Source of the DNA: Collybia mongolica
Lineage: Eukaryota; Basidiomycota; Agaricomycetes; Agaricales; Clitocybaceae
Direction: 5' to 3'
Assembly (NCBI GenBank): GCA_013420905.1
Contig: JAAXNY010000011.1
Coordinates: forward strand, 2,666,001-2,730,000
DNA: 64,000 nt
Positions 57,657 through 64,000 of this stretch are shown in pieces. The translations under genes were made by a program, and so were the position numbers. How positions within the stretch are numbered: position 1 is the stretch's first letter; every line of letters begins with the position of its first letter. A model generated the notes under the pieces. That model was not told the DNA's origin. It saw only the letters and a program-made list of their open reading frames with translations, and ran no database searches.

Positions 57657-58083
57657 TGTAAGGGGAACTCCATTTCCGCCTTACTTTGCCGATCTAGCCT
57701 TACTTCGCCGATTCGCGACTCAGTCAATTACATTCACTACATCGCACGTTCATTACCTACGCCCACACGCACCCCCACTCTCTACTTCGCGCGCAGTTCG
57801 CCGCCGGACTTCGCACTTGTTCGGACTATCAAGGGCACGGTCACGTGACCTTCGCTAGCCCAACGCGTGTCGTCGTACCGCACCGGGAACGTGTATTTAA
57901 TGTAGCACTAGGTATATAGCACACCCCCCCTGATGGAGGCTCCTCAGAGAATTCTCTTAGGATCCCCTCCACCAGGTGAGTAGTACATATGTCGTACAAG
58001 TGAATACATCTCTTAGGATCCCCTCCACCAGCGTCGGCCCGCTCTACTAAGTTCGCGCGCACTCCGCCGGAGTTGCCCTTACA
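57657..58083 (+). repeat. 3' LTR
   Basis: 427 bp, three C/T differences from the 5' LTR. Confidence 0.96.
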
Positions 58084-58088
58084 TTAGT
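58084..58088 (+). repeat. LTR element target duplication, right
   Basis: TTAGT, matching 51964-51968. Confidence 0.95.
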
Positions 58089-58335
58089 GCTGTGTCGCTT
58101 GAACTTGATTCCCCAGCGGCTTCGTCATTGAACTTGTTTTTCTTTTGTGCTTTGCCTGTCCAAGCTTGAGCTGCCACTGCCTTTCATGTGTTTCGTGGTC
58201 GGGCCATACAGAATGAATAATTTCTATTTCAAATGTCGTCTACCATGCTACTCCATCGTGACTATACTGGAAAATATATACTGGCTGAATTTTTTTTTTT
58301 TCCGCCTGCCAATTCCACCATTGTCCGGAAGTGGT

Positions 58336-58357
58336 GGTGACTAAGCGCACAGCACCA
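58336..58357 (-). repeat. Mariner-like right terminal inverted repeat
   Basis: 22 bp, perfect inverted match to 49100-49121, followed by TA at 58358-58359. Confidence 0.9.
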
Positions 58358-59045
58358 TAGGTGGCTTGGTGATGTGGCATTGAGCACGTGAGACAAGAAG
58401 TCATGTGATTCTAAATCTAACAGATCCTTCAATGGTGTTTGTATATCTGACTGAGTCTTGGATGCAATTGAAGGGTCTTCTGCTTCTTGAAAGAGGAGGT
58501 TGTGTCAAAAAAAGCATTTCAGAAACTGAAGTGCTTTGACAATATCTCCTCCAAGCCAATCATGCCAATTACTGATTGTGATTTGTACAGTACAGCAGGA
58601 ACTTTCCATACATTGGGTATGATCAGCATATTTCTTTCTGGTAAGCTGCAGCCTGAGCCTCCAGCTTGGGCTTTGCTGGAGTGCAAGCCAAGCTTTCAGC
58701 CTTCACTCTCAGTAAAAAATAAAGTCATGCATAGTCAGTGTAAACTCAGCAGTAATGACAAAGTCAACAAAAAGTCATACAAGAGTCAACAAAAAAGGTA
58801 ATTCAAACTCATGATTTTGTCAACTTTCAATGTGGATTCAGCCATTTGGGAGGAAATGAATGATTTTTGACTACTTTGGGCTGGCTCTTGACCATTACCA
58901 TTTGGGTGATGTCAAAACTCGTGACTAAAGTTTGACTATTTTTTGCTGAGCTTCACTGAGCCTTCTCAAAGCCTGGCCTGGCTTGGCCCAAGAGAGCTCG
59001 GCCCCGACGGCTCGACGGCTATGAGCCGGGCCCGGCACATCACTA

Positions 59046-60208
59046 CCCGAGCTTCACGCATGGCTACCGAATACGAAGGTTCTGTTGGTTGGTGCCAGTG
59101 GCATAGGTTGTGAGCTCTGTGAGAGTTTATGCATAATATTGAGGCTCAGGCACCTCTACTAGCGCTGGCAGTGGGTTGTCGAATTTAAATTTCTATCCCC
59201 TTGAAGTTGTTACTCATGTTCCGCACACTCTTCTCCTCTTCTGCAGCTCATCGTGCAGCCTTAACCTCTTATACTTTGCAAGTAGGAGCGGTTCGAGCTG
59301 CATCTAAGTAAGCTTTCTGTGGTTGTCTTAGGTACTCCCTCAGCTACATACGGATACTCTCAGAGCTCACAAGTTTACAAGGTTCACTGAGGATCAAACT
59401 CCGAGGCTCCGTTGTTGACGCTACCCACAAACAGATCCTCGTCACTGGCTCAAATGGGGTGAGGCCTGTCTTCACTGATTTCTATGTAGGACTGTCACAA
59501 CTTATCCATCCAGTGGAGTCAGTATTCGAACATTCTCGCAGATAGAGTACTCAGGTGTGTATTGTGTGGCGGCCAATGACCAAAGCGATGCTTCGCGGGC
59601 CAGTCGATAGCTCTTCACCCATAATCACCATGCTTGTGTTTCTGTCATTCTATGATATTTTTAACGAATAGTCCACTGGCGTCTATCATTACGATTTCAC
59701 GGGACTCCGGTATCAAGAAATACACGTTTGAGGCCCACAGCTTGTTCGGATTTCAGCCACGCTCTCAATACAAATCCATCAGCCCAAGTCAAGGCCTTCC
59801 ATTGATATCTGTAAAGAGTGTGCCCACCCTGCCCACAAGTCGATAAGATAATGTTTGAGGCACCTATTTCATAAATACGTAACAAGGCGTTTTCTCATCC
59901 TTTGCTCTCAGGTTTGGCAGTAAACGAAAGCTAACAAGACATCATGTCTGCGTGCAAGAACGATAGGGAAAGAACAGCGATATTCAGCTCATGGTTACAA
60001 TACAACGAATAAAAAGTTAAAACTAAGCAGTAGATATTGTAGCCTGGGATAAATTGAGCCTGACTACAAACGAGCAAATGAAGAATAGAAAATCAGCTGT
60101 GGAAGGGTAAATTATATAACTAAAACTTGAGCAAAACATGTTTCGATCTGGGACTTTGCGCTGACCTCAACGCTCCTACAGTTACTTCCCATATAATTTG
60201 CTGTCACT
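59046..60208. other. Intergenic
   Basis: No gene or repeat supported outside the transposon nest up to the 3' end of the secreted-protein gene. Confidence 0.5.
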
Positions 60209-60577
60209 TCATGTACAACATTCATCGTTGTGGCCCACACCACCAGAGACACAGCCTTTGGGGCAGTACTTGTTGTACTCAAGAAGGCCCTTCCAATCTT
60301 CCCAGTTACCGTAGCACCTAAAGACCACGTGATCGAGGTTGGTACCAGGTGCAGCTATCTTATTAAGGAATTTATCGAGAAGGGCTTGGCCCATCGTATC
60401 ATCATAATTTCCTGTTTATTGTTAATTACAAAGGGTATTGCCATAGAATGGTCAATATGACGAACCCATGCTCTTCAAGGTTGAGCCGCAATAATTGAGA
60501 CCCATTCTACACGGGTCAGCGGATGAGAGACCCGCAAGCATCAATGCAGCGGCGATGGCAGTAGTGAAAATTTGCAT
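60209..60577 (-). CDS. Small cysteine-rich secreted protein
   Basis: Two exons (60577-60466, 60411-60209) encode 104 residues. The N-terminus MQIFTTAIAAALMLAGLSSA is a clear signal peptide, with cleavage likely after SSA. The mature part of about 84 residues has seven Cys (DPC, NYC, FRCY, KYCPKGC, DECC) and no recognised domain. A TATA-like box lies at 60647-60654, about 70 bp upstream. Small secreted Cys-rich proteins of this kind are often effectors or surface proteins in fungi, but the role here is inference only. Confidence 0.75.
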
Positions 60578-60646
60578 GTTAAGGAAGGGTGGATTCGAAG
60601 GCGATAAAGAGGGATAACCTGGGGGTTATCAGATTTGAATTCTGTT

Positions 60647-60654
60647 TCTTTTAT
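60647..60654 (-). promoter_or_regulatory. TATA-like box of the secreted-protein gene
   Basis: TATAAAAG on the minus strand, about 70 bp before the start codon at 60577. Confidence 0.5.
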
Positions 60655-60950
60655 ATTCCAAAATATTCCTCATCGGTCCAGGTTTTGAATTCTAGAGTAA
60701 GCACTCACCAAACGCGTCAAGTTGCCAAAGAATCAGTCGAGTAGCTAATTTTGGATGTACTAATGTGCGTTCGGAGAATAACTGTCGCTGTGGCGAAGCG
60801 TGTATAAATCGGAGCAATTTCTTCGCGTGAGCATACGAGCTAGCGTTAATGGGGTTGGAATTGCTCACCCGAAAGAAAACTCACCATTCAATCATTACCT
60901 CAGAGCAGAGATTCTTCAACATCATTGTTCATTGGACTCTAACCGTAGGA

Positions 60951-61349
60951 TGTGGGGGAACAATATGTTGGATTGACAAGGGTGCCGACGCCCGAACGCC
61001 AAGCCGCGCGCGAGGTCATACCATGCGCGCGTCACCTTTTCTATTTCATATTCGTACTGTACAACCTTTACCCTCGTTCCGTATAGTCCCTGCTAGTCCC
61101 GTTATCTCCCTACAACCCCTATTCCTTTTCACAGAAATACCCGTTAGTTTTCGTCCTCTCACCTCAGCTGTTGCCTTCGCTCTCGCGCGCACATCTGAGG
61201 TGAATATTCCCCTTTACATTACTTACAGTTCTCGTTACTTACTTGACCCATTCCTAGACTTACTTCGTGTCTAGGTAAATATACATTAGCTGTTGCCTTC
61301 GCTCTCGCGCGCACATCTGAGACTTACTTCGTGTCTAGATCCTTACACA
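60951..61349 (+). repeat. Possible solo LTR
   Basis: Starts TGTGGGGGAACA and ends CCTTACACA, resembling the TGTAAGGGGAAC...CCTTACA ends of the chromovirus LTR. Internal direct repeats: a 33-bp block (GCTGTTGCCTTCGCTCTCGC and on) at about 61166 and 61291, and ACTTACTTCGTGTCTAG at about 61258 and 61322. No target duplication was found, so the limits are uncertain. Confidence 0.4.
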
Positions 61350-62707
61350 ATAAGCCTAACTCGTGGACACAGAAGACTGAAGGGCGCAGGGCTCTATGTT
61401 GACTGTGTCTCCTGGATACCTAGGCTTGCATGTTGAGCCAGAGTCGGAAGGTCTGATTATCATTTATGCAACCTGTCTTTCCATTGCTGTACACGGCGTT
61501 CAGCTGTCGAGACGGTGAAGCCATCCTCGATAAATTAAACGCACGAGCTGTTCACTACTCTGAAGCAGGGTTTGTCCTTCTCATTTGCTCCTTCCTTAGA
61601 CTAGTGCTTCGACGAGCAGACGAGAAGGATGGATGGGGGAATGCTCACTGATTGACTGTTGAAGGCAGAACAGCTCCACATGCTGCATGTCTCACTCCAA
61701 ATATCTGTGCGTCGAGCTGGAGCTAGAAGCCTTAGCCATCGTATACCTGTCTCCAATGAGGCGCTGCAATAATGACTGCGAACACTACGGGCGTATCTCG
61801 ACCCTTGGCAGGCTCAGTATTATATGTCAATCTGGAAACGAGATCAGGCCATGTGTAATTTTGCACCGAAATTAGGAGGTAGTTGAATTTGTGCTGCCGA
61901 GCGCTTATTCGGCTTGCAAGGCGTCATTATTCACCCCTTCCGGTCTTGAGGTGAGCAGAGAAATGTATGGCGTGAATGTGTGGGTAGCGAACGTTGTTAC
62001 GAGGTTTACAGAGATTGCCTGGTTTGAAAATTGTGCGGTATGCCTTCATCTACTTATGGTTGGCCACAAGTCTTGACTCCCTAAGATGCTGGTCCCCTCT
62101 AATAATCATCCACTTCTTGAACCAATCCATTTATCCTGTCAATATTTAGAGTATGGGAAATGATAGATTGAGAATGGACTCACCGCCCCCCATGTGAATT
62201 AGGCATGGTTTCTGGAGCTCGCAATGCTCGGCTGAGGGGCCACTCACTGAATGACGGGATGACGGAATATATGAATCGCCCTGGTTTCGTAAGTAGGAGG
62301 GCACGGAGCAGTTAACGCCGAAGTGACGACTCTTGCCTAACGAGAGGTGTCTTCAGACTATTGGGAGAAACCGTGAAGACGCAATTCGTATGATGTGCGC
62401 GGGCATAAGATGGAAGTTATATGATGTAAGATAAATTTGAGATAGGGAGAAGGAAAGCGTTTCTTTGTCGACCTAATGTACAAGAAGCATCGGGAGCCGG
62501 CGGCGGGCAGCGCGTACCTGCTGTGAGACCGGTAGCGGGATAGGTAATTGGTTTGTTAATATATGCTTTCTTTCTCGGGCTGGTGCTTGACGTTTAAATT
62601 CTACTCGAACGATTGGATGTGTAGGCAACATTCATTCGGCAGTGACAAATGCACGCGTTGTAGACGTATCCCACGATAGAGCTCTCACACCATGTAAAGA
62701 TAATTTC
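61350..62707. other. Intergenic
   Basis: Only short readings without recognisable features. Includes the upstream region of the gene that runs off the window end. Confidence 0.5.
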
Positions 62708-64000
62708 ATGGCCTCGCATCAGGGAATGAGACAGTTTCCCTGGCCCAAGGAGGTGAGAGAAGTAAGAAGATCTGAAAAGCCATCTGACTCGGAGTCAACT
62801 CAGGGGCTGGTAAGTCTGTATTTGAATATTAAAGCTCCGCGCGTTTGGCCTTCTTCCTCCGTTCGCCGTCTTCGTTTTCGTTTCTCTCATCCTGACTTCG
62901 GATAATGAAAATGGCTGCTGTCAAACAGGTGCATCCAAGCGAATACCTTCTACCATTGTTCGGCACTTACTTCTACAGGACAATGATTTCCATGGTAATG
63001 CAATTGAACGCGTCGATTCTGGCGCGACGGACGAGTCGCCCTTTGGTTCCAGTCTCACAACGCCCGTCGATGAAGACATCCAGTTGTTTCACGGGTTAGA
63101 GCAGAGGCTATTAGAGAAACGCGAGATCGATGCTTTCGAAAGTTCGGAATCTGGTGTGTGCATCGCGGGCGAAGATTTCGTCAACCTCTCGCCGAAATTG
63201 CGACCTTTTTCGAACGCAGCGCTCGAATTACAGGATATGTCGGAGGTGGTCCTCGGGGATGCTGCTGTACGCGAGCTTCTTGTCTAGAGATGTATTTATG
63301 TCTGACTTCGTCGCCAGTTATCAGACTTGGGATCTTTAACGCTAATCCCGGTGGTATCCGTCCCTTCAGATGGCCCGAATAATGCAGATCGGCTTTCGGA
63401 GGGTGGAAATCGACCGCGCTCATCTGTAAGTCTATATCTACGATTATCTCCTTTCGCTGAGCGCCACAAAGAGTATCTATTCACTGCCTAATCTGCCTAT
63501 CAATGTTGAAGAGGCTCAAGCCGTCCCGGAAGGAAAGGTTTGTTAAGAGTAAGAGTCCTTATCGAATATCATTGCTAACTAGCCATTATCAAGTCGGCTT
63601 CGGAACTTTTAACCCAACCGGTCGGTGGTGGGAAAGAAAATCTTCAGCAAGAAGGCGACTTTTCGGCCCTCCCGTTCGCAGATACTGATCTCCCTTCGTT
63701 GGACGACACTTGCTTCACTCCACCCGAGATTGATTCGCTATACACTCAGTTGCCAAGGATAACTCGCGAAAACCTGGTCCCTACTATTATGCGCATTATC
63801 ATCTTCCTACCGTGGTGTGTCGTCGTGGGCGGGGCGATCCTCCTTTGCCCGAAGTATTTGGACTTGATCGCATTTGGACCGGGATATATTGAGACGCCTC
63901 GCGGTATTCATCGCTTTGCTTTTTGGGCCGATTCCGGAATGCAACATGTCGGCATCTTCTTCGGTTTTCTAGTGACTATCGCTTGGATTTTTCCTACCTT
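62708..64000 (+). CDS. Membrane protein gene, 5' part, cut by the window end
   Basis: Exon 1 (62708-62809, MASHQGMRQFPWPKEVREVR) joins exon 2 (from 62979, DNDFHGNAIERVDSGATDES) in phase across a GTAAGT...CTACAG intron. Exon 2 continues with LEQRLLEKREIDAFESSESG. Later exons include one starting near 63595 that reads SASELLTQPVGGGKENLQQE, then two hydrophobic segments: TIMRIIIFLPWCVVVGGAIL and MQHVGIFFGFLVTIAWIF. The N-terminal about 200 residues are acidic and likely disordered and cytosolic. The middle exon joins (about 63290-63595) are not resolved. Family not recognised. Confidence 0.55.

Larger units (their letters stand above)
51969..58083 (+). mobile_element. Ty3/Gypsy chromovirus, intact
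   Basis: 6,115-bp LTR retrotransposon. 427-bp LTRs begin TGTAAGG and end CCTTACA, and differ at three positions, all C/T. It has a 5-bp TTAGT target duplication, and gag and pol are open throughout. Order protease, reverse transcriptase, RNase H, integrase, C-terminal chromodomain defines the chromovirus branch of Ty3/Gypsy. It sits in the coding region of the mariner-like transposase. Confidence 0.97.
49314..58207 (-). pseudogene. Mariner-like DDE transposase, riddled with nonsense codons
   Basis: One reading frame from ATG at 58207 (MARPRNT) crosses the LTR insertion point without a shift and continues to 49314, with one 44-nt intron (50131-50088). DDE-type landmarks: LLAHDEMTAQANDGK, ALIMVDNSQGHSAYS and CELNFIEFFWGVVKRYL. 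The C-terminus is KKFSSRHYASHRRVP. The N-terminal part is acidic, then a helical region rich in Lys/Arg. I count 13 in-frame stops, 12 of them TGA and one TAG, no frameshift, and one insertion (the LTR element). The context of most TGA codons calls for Arg (e.g. SL*TAR*WLHKEGF), suggesting CGA to TGA. Confidence 0.85.
49100..58357 (-). mobile_element. Tc1/mariner-like (IS630-type) DNA transposon, split by an LTR element
   Basis: Bounded by a perfect 22-bp inverted repeat (TGGTGCTGTGCGCTTAGTCA and on, 49100-49121; 58336-58357), each end flanked by TA. Without the LTR retrotransposon it is about 3.1 kb, with one transposase gene on the minus strand. Similarity of the ends continues imperfectly for another 10-15 bp. 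Confidence 0.85.
42321..59043. mobile_element. Possible outer non-autonomous element with GC-rich ends (nest host)
   Basis: The ends resemble each other in inverted orientation: GTGATATTCCGGCCCGGC on the left, and GTGATGTGCCGGGCCCGGC read inward from the right, both preceded by TA. Inside each end lie further imperfect GGC/GCC-rich inverted motifs. After removing the LINE and the mariner element, only about 1 kb of its own sequence remains, with no coding. TAGTG at the tips would fit a hAT end, but no 8-bp duplication is found. TA flanks would fit a mariner-type target. Class unresolved. Confidence 0.4.

Noticed and set aside
42313..59053. hAT assignment of the outer element
   Set aside because: The tips fit TAGTG, but the 8 bp outside each end (AGCACAGC and CCCGAGCT) do not match.
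1..64000. CRISPR arrays, bacterial operons, rRNA genes
   Set aside because: None seen; spliced genes and fungal transposons show a eukaryotic nuclear sequence.

Overview
The window is a piece of a basidiomycete genome, most likely an Agaricomycete. Genes are split by many 45-65 nt introns, the orthologous genes look basidiomycete (a multi-exon CYP63-like P450, a TFC4/TFIIIC subunit, an N2227-type methyltransferase, an F-box/leucine-rich protein), and the transposons are of fungal type. No species call is possible from the sequence alone.

Layout. 1-4.4 kb: no supportable gene. 4.4-25 kb: a rearranged paralog cluster. It holds an unrecognised small gene and an intracellular zincin metalloprotease (4.4-7.6 kb), two divergent four-helix MARVEL-like membrane protein genes (8.7-11.9 kb), a cytochrome P450 (13.2-15.9 kb, minus), a chimeric pseudogene joining an apyrase 3' fragment to a headless F-box gene (17.0-18.3 kb), an intact F-box gene (18.6-20.0 kb), an inverted 1.7-kb copy of the 4.4-6.1 kb segment (20.1-21.8 kb), and a multiply broken apyrase gene (23.0-25.0 kb). 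25.4-34.7 kb: conserved housekeeping DNA, with TFC4 (minus) and the carnosine-N-methyltransferase-like gene (plus) sharing a 372-bp divergent promoter, followed by three uncharacterised genes. 34.7-38.5 kb: gene-poor, with one decayed reading frame.

38.6-59.0 kb: a transposon nest. A PIF/Harbinger element (38566-42302, 107-bp terminal inverted repeats, TCA target duplication) ends 18 bp before a GC-rich terminal repeat of a possible outer element (42321-59043). That outer element contains a LINE (42554-48923, perfect 15-bp target duplication) and a Tc1/mariner-like element (49100-58357, TIRs flanked by TA). The mariner transposase gene is itself split by an intact Ty3/Gypsy chromovirus (51969-58083, 427-bp LTRs, TTAGT duplication). 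The two older coding elements are killed almost entirely by nonsense codons of C-to-T type, mostly TGA where arginine is expected. The LTR element has open gag and pol and near-identical LTRs, so it is the youngest. It also carries two readable expression signals: a G GGT TTT slippery heptamer with pol in the -1 frame, and a 10-nt complementarity between the predicted mRNA start and the sequence just after the 5' LTR, which suggests Tf1-like self-priming.

59.0-64 kb: a small cysteine-rich secreted protein gene (minus), a possible solo LTR, and the 5' part of a membrane protein gene running off the end. Exon junctions were read by eye from GT/AG signals and reading-frame continuity. None is supported by transcripts or database searches.
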